In this document: positions 56,111 through 64,000 of the stretch, one piece after another
Layout: each line of letters begins with the position of its first letter
Position numbering within the stretch: position 1 is the first letter of the stretch
From: Cupriavidus respiraculi
Lineage (GTDB): Bacteria > Pseudomonadota > Gammaproteobacteria > Burkholderiales > Burkholderiaceae
Reading direction: 5' to 3'
Assembly (NCBI RefSeq): GCF_914271545.1
Contig: NZ_CAJZAH010000002.1
Coordinates: forward strand, 620,001 to 684,000
Length of the DNA stretch: 64,000 nt
Program-made: the position numbers and the translations under genes
The notes under the pieces: model-generated
What the model was told of the DNA's origin: nothing
The model's input: the letters and a program-made list of their open reading frames with translations, nothing else
Database searches by the model: none

Positions 56111-56779
56111 ATGACGAACTACCCCCTCTCCTGGCCCTCTGGCTGGCCGCGCAAGACCGACGCCCAGCGCGCGGACGCACGCTTTGGCCGCAAGGACCGC
56201 CGGACGGTGCAGTACACCAACGGCGCCAGCTCGTCGTGGACCACCACCAAGGCCCTGACCGTCGCCGACGGCGTGAAGCGCGTGCAGGACGAGCTCAGCC
56301 GTCTCGGCGCGCGGCCCGGCTCGGCCATCATCAGCACCAACGTCGTGGTCCGGCTGGACGGCCTGCCACGCTCGGGCCAGCGCGAGCCCGCCGACCCGGG
56401 TGCCGCGGTCTACTGGACGGACCGCGCCGGCGCGCCGCGCGTCATGGCGATCGACCGGTACCGCGCTGTGGCGGACAACCTGGCCGCCATTGCGGCTACG
56501 CTGGAAGCGCTGCGCGCGATCGAGCGGCACGGCGGCGCGCAGATCCTCGACCGGGCCTTCACCGGCTTCACCGCCCTGCCCTCGCCCGCTGCCGGGATCT
56601 CGTGGCGCGAGGCCATCGGCGTCGGCCCGGGCGAGCGGGATATTGCCGCGGTTCGGGCGGCTTACCGCCGCCACGCGCAGGCCGCTCACCCGGATCGCCC
56701 GGGCGGCTCGCACGACGAAATGGCGCGGCTCACCGCAGCGATGCGGCAGGCGGAGCGGGAACTCAGCGCAGCACCATGA
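56111..56779 (+). CDS. J-domain phage protein
   Basis: 222 residues. The C-terminal 60 residues form a J-domain: ERDIAAVRAAYRRHAQAAHP with the HPD motif and RPGGSHDEMARLTAAMRQAE. The N-terminal half (RADARFGRKDRRTVQYTNG, VTVADGVKRVQDEL-like) is specific to these phage proteins. It probably recruits host DnaK, perhaps for replication complex remodelling as with lambda P, but that is inference. Confidence 0.82.
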   Translation: MTNYPLSWPSGWPRKTDAQRADARFGRKDRRTVQYTNGASSSWTTTKALTVADGVKRVQDELSRLGARPGSAIISTNVVVRLDGLPRSGQREPADPGAAVYWTDRAGAPRVMAIDRYRAVADNLAAIAATLEALRAIERHGGAQILDRAFTGFTALPSPAAGISWREAIGVGPGERDIAAVRAAYRRHAQAAHPDRPGGSHDEMARLTAAMRQAERELSAAP

Positions 56780-57009
56780 CCATGCAGACGGAGACGCATA
56801 TGGACCAGGTAACACGCAAGCGCATGCACAACGGCCTGATCACCCAGTTCGATCGGGCCGTCTCGAACATCGAAGCAACGACGCTGATGCCGGCGCGCGC
56901 CATGCACCCGGTGGGCATGGTGCGCATCAATGGCGAGGTCTACCGGGTGCAGGTCGTTCTGGAGATGCCGCGCGCGGATGGCAACTATGAGCCCGACACC
57001 GCCGCTTGA
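56776..57009 (+). CDS. Hypothetical early protein
   Basis: 77 residues, starting in a 4-bp overlap with the J-domain gene. It has MDQVTRKRMHNGLITQFDRA and a beta-rich C-terminal half (VRINGEVYRVQVVLEMPRAD). No family is recognised. The ATG at 56800 is an alternative start. Confidence 0.55.
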   Translation: MTMQTETHMDQVTRKRMHNGLITQFDRAVSNIEATTLMPARAMHPVGMVRINGEVYRVQVVLEMPRADGNYEPDTAA

Positions 57010-57144
57010 CGCATACATCAAGAGGGACGCCCCCGAGCGCCGGCGATGCGCCGGGACTTGACGCAAATATCAAAATCGAATGGAAGCAGCAGCAAAACGC
57101 ATTATCGAATTGACCCGTCTGGCATGGCGGATCGGAGCAAAGGA

Positions 57145-57339
57145 ATGAAGAAGCGCCTCGATGAATGGCTGAAGACCCAGTTTGACCCGCCGCCGGCCGT
57201 GCGCACCGCGCGCCTGTGGATCAAGGACGGCAAGATCTACCCGCCACCGGTGAAGGTTGGCAGGGCCTACTACGTCGAAGAGACTGCCGTATTCCAGGAC
57301 GGCGCGAAGCCGCGCCTTGCACAACGGGTGTTCGGATAG
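57145..57339 (+). CDS. Excisionase (Xis-like)
   Basis: 64 residues. The sequence RLDEWLKTQFDPPPAVRTAR, then DGKIYPPPVKVGRAYYVEE, matches lambda-type excisionases with a winged-helix DNA-binding fold. The ATG at 57145 has GGAG 8 bp upstream. It lies 2 bp before the integrase start and promotes excision. Confidence 0.88.
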   Translation: MKKRLDEWLKTQFDPPPAVRTARLWIKDGKIYPPPVKVGRAYYVEETAVFQDGAKPRLAQRVFG

Positions 57340-57341
57340 CA

Positions 57342-58424
57342 ATGGCCGCCAGACCGAGAATCAGGAAGCGGGCCCATTTCCCGCCGCACCTCCACGAGCC
57401 CCGCACCGGGTATTACACCTGGCGCAATCCCTTGGACGGAAAGACGCACGTGATCGGCCGCGTGCCGCTCGCGCAGGCCATTCAGGAAGCGAACGAGGCG
57501 AATGCGCACGCGGACCGCGTCGCGCCGCGGCGATCGCTGGTCGAGCGGATGGACATGTCAGCGGAGACGGTGGCCGATCTGCTGGGCCGGATGCCAAAAG
57601 GCGATCTCGCTGCGAACACCCTGCGCGCTCACAAGGCGCAGGACAAGGCGATCGCCGCCGCGCTCGGCGAGAAGCGCTGTGCAGAGCTGACGACCAAGGA
57701 TATCGCCGATTTTCTGGAGACCGTAAAGGCTGAGGGAAAACTACGGTGGGCGCAATCCCTGCGGAGCAGGCTCATTTCGGCGTGCACGAAGGGGGTCGCC
57801 CTCGGATGGATGCAGACGAACCCCGCTCAGGTGACGGAAGCCCCGCGGGTCAAGGTCAAGCGCGGCCGGCTGACCATGGAGGCGTTTCAGGCGATCTACG
57901 CGCGCGCGCCGGAGGTGGCGGAGTGGCTGCAGAACGCGATGATGCTGGCGCTCATCAGCGGCCAGGATCGCGTCACGATAGCGACGCTGGAACGGACCGC
58001 GGCGCGCGACGGCGTGCTGAATGTCGTGCGCCCGAAAACCGGAGTAGCGATCGCTATCCCGCTCGAACTGCGGATGGATGCCGTCGGCGTCAGCTTGGCG
58101 GAGGTGGTGGCGAACTGCCGCACGTCAGTGGTGAGTAAGTACCTCGTCCACCATGTGCGCGTGTGGGGCAATGCGCCGCGCGGGTCGAAGGTTCATCCGG
58201 ACCGCATCACGCACGCCTTCAGCGAAGCGCGAGCCCTCGCCGGCATCACCGGCGAAGACGCCCCGACCTTCCACGAGATCCGGAGCCTGTGCAAGCGCAC
58301 GTATCTGGAGCAGGGCAACGTCGACACCAAGGCGCTGCTGGGGCACAGCACCGAACGTATGGCAGCGCTCTACGAGAATCCGCGGGGCATCGCGCCCATC
58401 AAGGTCCGCATTTCGGCCGCCTGA
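57342..58424 (+). CDS. Lambda-type tyrosine integrase
   Basis: 360 residues from the ATG at 57342. The N-terminal arm-binding domain (RKRAHFPPHLHEPRTGYYTW) is like lambda Int, followed by a core-binding domain and the catalytic domain. Visible catalytic residues are Arg210, Lys232, His311, Arg314 (HEIRSL), His335 (LLGHSTERM) and Tyr344. It ends 71 bp before the right attachment core. It inserts the phage in the phosphatase gene. Confidence 0.94.
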   Translation: MAARPRIRKRAHFPPHLHEPRTGYYTWRNPLDGKTHVIGRVPLAQAIQEANEANAHADRVAPRRSLVERMDMSAETVADLLGRMPKGDLAANTLRAHKAQDKAIAAALGEKRCAELTTKDIADFLETVKAEGKLRWAQSLRSRLISACTKGVALGWMQTNPAQVTEAPRVKVKRGRLTMEAFQAIYARAPEVAEWLQNAMMLALISGQDRVTIATLERTAARDGVLNVVRPKTGVAIAIPLELRMDAVGVSLAEVVANCRTSVVSKYLVHHVRVWGNAPRGSKVHPDRITHAFSEARALAGITGEDAPTFHEIRSLCKRTYLEQGNVDTKALLGHSTERMAALYENPRGIAPIKVRISAA

Positions 58425-58429
58425 GTTTC

Positions 58430-58457
58430 GAACGAATTTTGAACAAGTATTGAACAC
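58430..58457. repeat. Candidate arm-type integrase sites at the right end
   Basis: Short direct repeats with about 10-bp spacing: CGAACGA, TTTTGAACA (58437-58445) and TATTGAACA (58449-58457). TTTTGAACA also occurs at the left end (11506-11514). They lie between the integrase stop and the core. Confidence 0.4.
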
Positions 58458-58488
58458 CCCCCGGTGCCATGCGGGTTTCCGGGAGGTG

Positions 58489-58533
58489 TCAGATGTTCCC
58501 CATGCAGCACATCAAGATGGAAAAGCGCTTCAT
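58489..58533 (-). pseudogene. Stranded 5' end of the host tyrosine phosphatase gene
   Basis: On the minus strand an ATG at 58533 gives MKRFSILMCCMGNI and then a stop formed by phage DNA. This is the original host 5' end of the phosphatase gene whose body is at 10914-11414. Two residues differ from the phage-supplied replacement (R3K, I6V). Confidence 0.92.
58496..58515. other. Right prophage attachment core
   Basis: The same 20 bases as 11377-11396, 71 bp after the integrase stop. Phage DNA lies to the left (integrase side) and host DNA to the right. Confidence 0.93.
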
Positions 58534-58550
58534 GGCAACGGCTCCGCGGC

Positions 58551-60635
58551 TCAGTCGGGCAGCAGCCCGGTATCCCCACCTGTGCCGAACACCTGCGCCT
58601 TGAGCTTGGCCAGCTGGTCGCGCACCTGCGCAGCTTTCTCGAATTCGAGGTTGCGGGCATGGTCGAGCATCTGCTTTTCCAGCTTCTTGATTTCCTTGGC
58701 GACCTGCTTCTCGCTCATGTCCTCGTACTTCGCGCGCTCCTCGGCGGCGAGCAGCGTGGCCTTGACCTCGTTGGGATCGTAGACGCCGTCGATGATGTCC
58801 TTGATCCGCTTGATCACGCCCCGCGGCGTGATGCCGTTGGCTTCGTTGAAGGCGATCTGCTTGGCACGGCGCCGCTCGGTCTCGTCGATGGCCTTGCGCA
58901 TGGAGTCGGTGATGCGGTCGCCGTAGAGGATGGCGGTGCCGTTGACGTTACGCGCCGCGCGGCCGATGGTCTGGATCAGCGACCGCTCGGCGCGCAGGAA
59001 GCCTTCCTTGTCGGCATCGAGGATCGCGACCAGCGAAACCTCGGGAATATCGAGGCCCTCGCGCAGCAGGTTGATGCCCACCAGCACGTCGAAGGTGCCC
59101 AGGCGCAGGTCGCGGATGATCTCGACCCGTTCGACGGTGTCGATGTCCGAATGCAGGTAGCGGACCTTGATGCCGTTTTCGGACAGGAATTCCGTCAACT
59201 GCTCGGCCATGCGCTTGGTCAGCGTGGTCACCAGCACCCGCTCGCCCACCTTGAGCCGCAGATGGATCTCGGACAGCAGGTCGTCGACCTGCGTTGCCGC
59301 GGGGCGGACATGGATGATCGGGTCGACCAGCCCGGTCGGGCGCACCACCTGCTCGACCACCTGGCCGGCGTTGGCCTGCTCGTAGTTGGCCGGCGTCGCG
59401 GAGACGAACACCACCTGCCGCATCTTGCGCTCGAATTCCTCGAACTTCAGCGGGCGATTGTCCATCGCCGACGGCAGCCGGAAACCATATTCGACGAGCG
59501 TCGTCTTGCGCGCGCGGTCGCCGTTGTACATCGCGTTCAGCTGGCCGATCAGCACGTGGGATTCGTCCAGGAACATCAGAGAATCGGACGGCAGGTAATC
59601 GACCAGCGTCGGCGGCGGGTCGCCCGGCCGCGCGCCGGACAGATGCCGCGAATAATTCTCGATGCCCTTGCAGAAACCCAGTTCGGAAAGCATTTCGAGG
59701 TCGAACCGGGTGCGCTGCTCCAGCCGCTGTGCCTCGACCAGCTTGTTGTCCTTGTAGAACGTCTCCAGCCGCTCTCGCAGTTCCGCCTTGATATTCTCGA
59801 TGGCGCGCAGCACCGTTTCGCGCGGCGTGACGTAATGGCTGGACGGATAGACGGTAAAGCGCGGGATTTTCTGCTTGACGCGGCCGGTGAGCGGATCGAA
59901 GAACTGCAGCGAATCGACCTCGTCGTCGAACATGTCGACGCGCACGGCCACTTCGGCGTGCTCCGCCGGAAAGATATCGAGCGTGTCGCCGCGCACGCGG
60001 AACGTGCCGCGCTGGAAATCCGTTTCGTTGCGCGTGTACTGCATGGCGATCAGCCGCGCGATGACGTCGCGCTGGCTGATCTTGTCGCCCGCGCGCAGCG
60101 TCAGGATCATCTGGTGGTATTCGCTCGGATTACCGATACCGTAGATCGCCGACACCGTCGCCACGATGATGGTGTCGCGCCGCTCCAGCAGGCTCTTGGT
60201 CGCCGACAGCCGCATCTGCTCGATATGCTCGTTGATCGACGAATCCTTCTCGATGAACAGGTCGCGCTGCGGGACGTAGGCCTCTGGCTGGTAATAGTCG
60301 TAATAGCTGACGAAATACTCGACCGCATTGCGCGGAAAGAACTCCCGGAACTCCGAATAGAGCTGCGCCGCCAGCGTCTTGTTGGGCGCGAATACGATGG
60401 CCGGCCGGCCCATGCGGGCGATCACATTGGCCATCGTGTACGTCTTGCCGGACCCGGTCACACCGAGCAGCGTCTGGAACGACAGCCCGTCCTCGATCCC
60501 TTCGATCAGCTGGCGAATCGCCTCGGGCTGGTCGCCGGCCGGCGGATAGGGCTGATAGAGCTGGAACGGCGAATCGGGAAAGCTGACGAACCTTTCTTCG
60601 TCCAGGGCGGGCGCGACTTCGGCAAGATTCGACAT
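58551..60635 (-). CDS. uvrB: UvrB, excinuclease ABC subunit B
   Basis: 694 residues. Walker A is [11 protein letters not shown], the helicase DEAD-like box is [10 protein letters not shown], the beta-hairpin region includes [18 protein letters not shown] and motif VI is [10 protein letters not shown]. The C-terminal UVR domain ([19 protein letters not shown]) binds UvrC. It checks DNA damage handed over by UvrA. It lies directly upstream of the original phosphatase gene, so the prophage has cut this gene pair apart. Confidence 0.97.
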   Translation of the reverse strand: MSNLAEVAPALDEERFVSFPDSPFQLYQPYPPAGDQPEAIRQLIEGIEDGLSFQTLLGVTGSGKTYTMANVIARMGRPAIVFAPNKTLAAQLYSEFREFFPRNAVEYFVSYYDYYQPEAYVPQRDLFIEKDSSINEHIEQMRLSATKSLLERRDTIIVATVSAIYGIGNPSEYHQMILTLRAGDKISQRDVIARLIAMQYTRNETDFQRGTFRVRGDTLDIFPAEHAEVAVRVDMFDDEVDSLQFFDPLTGRVKQKIPRFTVYPSSHYVTPRETVLRAIENIKAELRERLETFYKDNKLVEAQRLEQRTRFDLEMLSELGFCKGIENYSRHLSGARPGDPPPTLVDYLPSDSLMFLDESHVLIGQLNAMYNGDRARKTTLVEYGFRLPSAMDNRPLKFEEFERKMRQVVFVSATPANYEQANAGQVVEQVVRPTGLVDPIIHVRPAATQVDDLLSEIHLRLKVGERVLVTTLTKRMAEQLTEFLSENGIKVRYLHSDIDTVERVEIIRDLRLGTFDVLVGINLLREGLDIPEVSLVAILDADKEGFLRAERSLIQTIGRAARNVNGTAILYGDRITDSMRKAIDETERRRAKQIAFNEANGITPRGVIKRIKDIIDGVYDPNEVKATLLAAEERAKYEDMSEKQVAKEIKKLEKQMLDHARNLEFEKAAQVRDQLAKLKAQVFGTGGDTGLLPD

Positions 60636-60786
60636 AAGGACTAGGGGAAAACCTCAGGAAAACGGGCGGATACGCTAGAATCTCGGGGCTGACGCGGCCA
60701 AATTCAAGCCAATTTCGCCCGAGCCAGCGCAGTGCGAAGCATTCTACGCCTACCGATTTCTTTCATAGCCGACCACGAGATCCCAA

Positions 60787-61983
60787 ATGAGTTTGTTTTC
60801 TGCCGTCGAGATGGCCCCGCGCGACCCGATTCTGGGCCTGAATGAAGCTTTCAATGCCGATACCCGCGCCAACAAGGTCAATCTGGGCGTTGGCGTGTAC
60901 TTCACCGACGAAGGAAAAATCCCCCTGCTGCGCGCCGTGCAGGAAGCGGAGAAAGCGCGCCTGGCCTCGGCCACGCCGCGCGGCTATCTGCCCATCGAAG
61001 GGATCGCCGCCTATGACCAGGCCGTGCAGACCCTGCTGTTCGGCAAGGAGTCGCCGCTGATCACCGAAGGTCGCGTGGTGACGGCTCAGGCACTCGGCGG
61101 TACCGGCGCGCTGAAGATCGGCGCCGACTTCCTCAAGCGCCTCTACCCGGACGCGAAGGTCGCCATCAGCGACCCGAGCTGGGAAAACCACCGCGCCCTG
61201 TTCGAATCGGCCGGTTTCCCCGTGGTCAACTACGCCTACTACGACGCCGCCAGCCACGGCCTGAATTTCGCCGGCATGGTGGAGTCGCTCAAGTCCTACC
61301 CGGCCAATACCATCGTGGTGCTGCACGCCTGCTGCCACAACCCGACCGGCGTGGATCTGTCGACCGAGCAGTGGAAGCAGGTCGTGCAACTGATCAAGGA
61401 ACGCAACCTGATCCCGTTCCTGGACATGGCCTACCAGGGCTTTGCCGACGGCATCGCCGAAGACGGCGCCGCGGTGCGCCTGTTCGCGGAATCGGGCCTG
61501 CCCTTCTTCGTGTCGAGCTCGTTCTCGAAGAGCTTCTCGCTGTACGGCGAGCGCGTCGGCGCGCTGTCCATCGTCACGACCGGCAAGGAAGAATCGCAAC
61601 GCGTGCTGTCGCAGGTCAAGCGCGTGATCCGCACCAACTACTCGAACCCGCCGACGCACGGCGGCACCGTGGTTGCGGCCGTGCTGAACAGCCCCGAGCT
61701 GCGCGCGATGTGGGAACAGGAACTGGCCGAGATGCGCGACCGCATCAAGCAGATGCGCCATGCGCTGGTCGACAAGCTGGCCGCCAAGGGTGTGTCGCGC
61801 GACTTCTCCTTCGTGAAGGCGCAGCGCGGCATGTTCTCCTATTCAGGCCTGAACGCCGAACAGGTCGATCGCCTGCGCAACGAGCACGGCATCTATGCAG
61901 TGGGGACGGGCCGCATCTGCGTGGCGGCGCTCAATACCCGCAACATCGATGCAGTCGTGGACGCCATTGCTGCGGTGCTGTAA
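60787..61983 (+). CDS. Aspartate/aromatic amino acid aminotransferase (class I)
   Basis: 398 residues. The PLP lysine is in SSSFSKSFSLYGERVG, the substrate-binding HNPTG in CCHNPTGVDLS, and the C-terminal arginine region is YSGLNAEQVDRLRNEHGIY. The family exchanges an amino group between aspartate or aromatic amino acids and 2-oxo acids. It is divergent from uvrB with a 151-bp gap and closed by a strong terminator. Confidence 0.92.
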   Translation: MSLFSAVEMAPRDPILGLNEAFNADTRANKVNLGVGVYFTDEGKIPLLRAVQEAEKARLASATPRGYLPIEGIAAYDQAVQTLLFGKESPLITEGRVVTAQALGGTGALKIGADFLKRLYPDAKVAISDPSWENHRALFESAGFPVVNYAYYDAASHGLNFAGMVESLKSYPANTIVVLHACCHNPTGVDLSTEQWKQVVQLIKERNLIPFLDMAYQGFADGIAEDGAAVRLFAESGLPFFVSSSFSKSFSLYGERVGALSIVTTGKEESQRVLSQVKRVIRTNYSNPPTHGGTVVAAVLNSPELRAMWEQELAEMRDRIKQMRHALVDKLAAKGVSRDFSFVKAQRGMFSYSGLNAEQVDRLRNEHGIYAVGTGRICVAALNTRNIDAVVDAIAAVL

Positions 61984-62004
61984 CCCCGCGCTGCACGATA
62001 TACC

Positions 62005-62038
62005 AACAAAAAAGCGGCCTCCGGGCCGCTTTTTTGTT
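62005..62038. terminator. Bidirectional terminator after the aminotransferase gene
   Basis: Stem AGCGGCC/GGCCGCT (62013-62019 with 62024-62030) flanked by A-runs on the left and T-runs on the right (GCTTTTTTGTT). It ends the aminotransferase transcript. Confidence 0.93.
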
Positions 62039-62176
62039 GTACTGCGGAAATACAGCCATTGTCCTACTGTTTTTTTGCCGTTTGATTAGTAACGTAGGTC
62101 TATATGCTGCAAGCGCACGACCGTTCGATTGCGCGCATAATCCGTAACATCCTCGAATTGCAAGGCAGGTTTAGCG

Positions 62177-63418
62177 ATGCTCTATCAACTCCACGAATTT
62201 CAGCGCACGATTCTCAATCCGCTGACGGCATGGGCCCAGGCGACCGCCAAGACCTTCGCAAACCCGCTGAGTCCGCTCTCTTTGGTGCCCGGCGCCACGC
62301 GTCTGGCCGCGGGCTACGAACTGCTGTACCGGCTCGGCAAGGAATATGAAAAGCCGGCCTTCGACATCAAGTCGGTGCGCTCCAACGGACGCGATATCCC
62401 GATCGTCGAACAGACCGTGGTCGAGAAGCCGTTCTGCAAGCTGGTGCGCTTCAAGCGCTATGCCGACGACTCCGAAACCATCAAGCTGCTCAAGGACGAA
62501 CCGGTGGTGCTGGTCTGCGCGCCGCTGTCGGGCCACCATGCCACGCTGCTGCGCGACACCGTACGCACGCTGCTGCAGGACCACAAGGTCTATGTGACGG
62601 ACTGGGTCGATGCCCGCATGGTGCCGGTCGAGGCCGGGCCCTTCCACCTGTCCGACTACATCCATTACATCCAGGAATTCATCCGCCATATCGGCGCGGA
62701 CGAACTGCACGTGATCTCGGTCTGCCAGCCGACCGTGCCGGTTCTCGCGGCGATTTCGCTGATGGCGTCGGCTGGCGAGAAGACGCCCAAGACGATGATC
62801 ATGATGGGCGGCCCGATCGACGCCCGCAAGAGCCCGACCGCGGTCAACTCGCTGGCGACCAACAAGTCGTACGAGTGGTTCGAGAACAATGTCATCTACA
62901 CGGTGCCGGCCAACTATCCCGGCCATGGTCGCCGCGTCTATCCGGGCTTCCTGCAGCACGCCGGCTTCGTCGCGATGAATCCGGACCGCCATCTGACCTC
63001 GCACTACGACTACTACCTGAGTCTCGTGCAGGGCGATGCCGACGACGCCGAAGCCCACGTGCGCTTCTACGACGAATACAACGCGGTGCTCGACATGGCG
63101 GCCGAGTATTACCTCGACACGATCCGCGAAGTGTTCCAGGAATTCCGCCTCGCCAACGGCAACTGGACGGTGGACGGCGAACTGGTGCGACCGCAGGACA
63201 TCGCCCGCACGGCGCTGCTGACCATCGAAGGCGAACTGGACGATATCTCGGGCGCCGGCCAGACCGCCGCGGCGCACGACCTGTGCAGCGGCATCGCCAA
63301 GACGCGCAAGCACCATATCACCGCGGCCCGCTGCGGCCACTACGGCATCTTCTCGGGACGCCGCTGGCGCGAGGACATTTACCCGCAGCTGCGCGACTTC
63401 ATCCGCAAGTATCACTGA
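62177..63418 (+). CDS. phaZ: Intracellular poly(3-hydroxyalkanoate) depolymerase
   Basis: 413 residues. It begins MLYQLHEFQRTILNPLTAWA, like PhaZ1 of Ralstonia eutropha. The lipase-box-like active site has Cys183 in VISVCQPTVP instead of serine, as in that enzyme. The catalytic histidine lies near ARCGHYGIFSG and the aspartate near EGELDDISG. It degrades stored poly-3-hydroxybutyrate in the cytoplasm during carbon limitation. Confidence 0.95.
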   Translation: MLYQLHEFQRTILNPLTAWAQATAKTFANPLSPLSLVPGATRLAAGYELLYRLGKEYEKPAFDIKSVRSNGRDIPIVEQTVVEKPFCKLVRFKRYADDSETIKLLKDEPVVLVCAPLSGHHATLLRDTVRTLLQDHKVYVTDWVDARMVPVEAGPFHLSDYIHYIQEFIRHIGADELHVISVCQPTVPVLAAISLMASAGEKTPKTMIMMGGPIDARKSPTAVNSLATNKSYEWFENNVIYTVPANYPGHGRRVYPGFLQHAGFVAMNPDRHLTSHYDYYLSLVQGDADDAEAHVRFYDEYNAVLDMAAEYYLDTIREVFQEFRLANGNWTVDGELVRPQDIARTALLTIEGELDDISGAGQTAAAHDLCSGIAKTRKHHITAARCGHYGIFSGRRWREDIYPQLRDFIRKYH

Positions 63419-63465
63419 GCCCGCGGGCCCGCCGCCGCGCGACGCGGCGGTCCTGCCAGCGTGGC

Positions 63466-64000
63466 TCAGCGCCGGGTGAGATAGGACAACAGCATGTCCG
63501 AATGCAGGCTGGCAAAGCGCGCGTGCTCGTCCTGCGAGGCCACGTCGCGGCCGATCACCGCGCTGATGGTGTAGCGGTTCGAGAGCACGTAGTACCCCAG
63601 CGCGGAAATGGTCAGGTAGAGCTGCGAGACATCGACGTCGTCGCGAAACACGCCCTGCCGCTGCCCCCGCCGCACGATATCCTCCAGCACCTTCACCACC
63701 GGATTGATCAGCTGGTGCAACTGCGTGGATTTCTTCAGGTGGCGCGCCTCGTGCAGATTCTCGCTGTTGACGAGGCGAATGAAGTCGGGATGCTCGTAGT
63801 ACCAGTCCCACACGAAGCGGGCCAGCGTACGTACCGCGTCCTCGGGGTTCTCGTCGACGATATGCAGTTGCTCCTCGGCGGCGCGAAAATCGGCGTACTG
63901 CCGCTCGAGCACCGCGAGAAACAGACCTTCCTTGCTGCCGTAGTAGTAATACAGCATCCGCTCGTTGGTCTCGGCGCGGCGAGCAATCTGATCGACGCGC
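63466..64000 (-). CDS. TetR-family regulator, 5' truncated by window edge
   Basis: The last 177 residues are present; the frame is open to the right edge, so the start and part of the DNA-binding domain lie outside. The remaining helix-turn-helix end reads IARRAETNERMLYYYYGSKE, a common TetR pattern (YYYFGSKEGLF-like). The ligand domain contains FVWDWYYEHPDFIRLVNSEN. It ends 48 bp from phaZ, tail to tail. The regulated genes are not visible. Confidence 0.9.
   Translation of the reverse strand, partial: RVDQIARRAETNERMLYYYYGSKEGLFLAVLERQYADFRAAEEQLHIVDENPEDAVRTLARFVWDWYYEHPDFIRLVNSENLHEARHLKKSTQLHQLINPVVKVLEDIVRRGQRQGVFRDDVDVSQLYLTISALGYYVLSNRYTISAVIGRDVASQDEHARFASLHSDMLLSYLTRR

Larger units (their letters stand above)
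11377..58515. mobile_element. Complete-looking temperate phage of about 47.1 kb, contractile tail, lambda-like regulation
   Basis: The boundaries are the 20-bp direct repeats at 11377-11396 and 58496-58515. Inside are integrase, excisionase, cI/cro switch, replication, terminase, portal, capsid, tail sheath and tube, baseplate, lysis genes and cargo. No frameshifted essential gene is seen apart from the programmed type in the tail chaperone, so the element could be inducible. The sheath and baseplate J protein show myovirus morphology. The orientation is inverted: integrase lies at the right end and the cargo block at the left end of the window. Confidence 0.95.

Noticed and set aside
58551-60635. 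Plus-strand 726-residue frame opposite uvrB
   Set aside because: It is an antisense shadow: uvrB on the minus strand has all helicase motifs.
62171-63811. Minus-strand 546-residue frame opposite phaZ
   Set aside because: It is an antisense shadow of phaZ with no recognisable domain.

Overview
The window comes from a GC-rich beta-proteobacterium of the Burkholderiaceae, most probably Cupriavidus or a close relative. The evidence is a complete isc iron-sulfur operon, an intracellular PHA depolymerase of the Ralstonia eutropha PhaZ1 type with its active-site Cys183, a Bug-type periplasmic binding protein, and the gene order uvrB / low-molecular-weight tyrosine phosphatase / iscR. Host DNA occupies about 1-11.4 kb and 58.5-64 kb. 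A temperate phage of about 47.1 kb fills the middle.

Host left (1-11.4 kb): the 3' end of D-serine ammonia-lyase, a Bug-family binding protein, an amidase and a DAO-type FAD oxidoreductase form a plus-strand catabolic cluster. A REP-like palindromic element follows. The minus-strand isc operon is iscR-iscS-iscU-iscA-DUF3565-hscB-hscA-fdx-iscX, with a canonical promoter overlapped by a type-1 IscR site. Next comes a low-molecular-weight tyrosine phosphatase gene.

Prophage (11,377-58,515): a 20-bp direct repeat marks both ends and lies in the catalytic P-loop codons of the phosphatase gene. Phage DNA supplies a substitute 5' end that keeps the gene intact. The host's original 5' end (14 codons) is stranded beside uvrB. 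The prophage is arranged like lambda but has a contractile tail. From its left end it holds: (i) a plus-strand cargo block behind a LexA-type SOS box, containing a DUF2188 protein and a minimal ATP-dependent ligase domain; (ii) on the minus strand, lysis genes with two spanin-like pairs, then (against transcription) tail fibre, baseplate, tape measure, frameshifted tail chaperone, tube, sheath, neck, capsid, portal and terminase; (iii) a plus-strand methyltransferase gene among the tail and lysis genes, and a terminator-flanked membrane-protein gene next to terminase; (iv) the minus-strand early replication operon (cro, YdaT-like, replication protein with an embedded iteron array, DnaB, RuvC-like, NinB); (v) cI, flanked by two operator clusters that share one palindrome, as in lambda OL/OR; (vi) a long plus-strand early operon with small membrane proteins, a recombination module (candidate annealing protein plus YqaJ nuclease), HNH nuclease, Lar-like protein, C5 cytosine methyltransferase, J-domain protein, excisionase and a lambda-type integrase next to the right attachment site.

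Host right (58.5-64 kb): uvrB (minus), a class I aminotransferase, phaZ and the 3' part of a TetR regulator (minus).

No stretch longer than 300 bases lacks a gene. The largest gaps are about 150-230 bases. The gap at 11,415-11,642 is the phage left end and holds the SOS box. The gap at 44,138-44,344 is the leader between cro and the ydaT-like gene, where I see no gene. No tRNA, rRNA, CRISPR array or insertion sequence was recognised.
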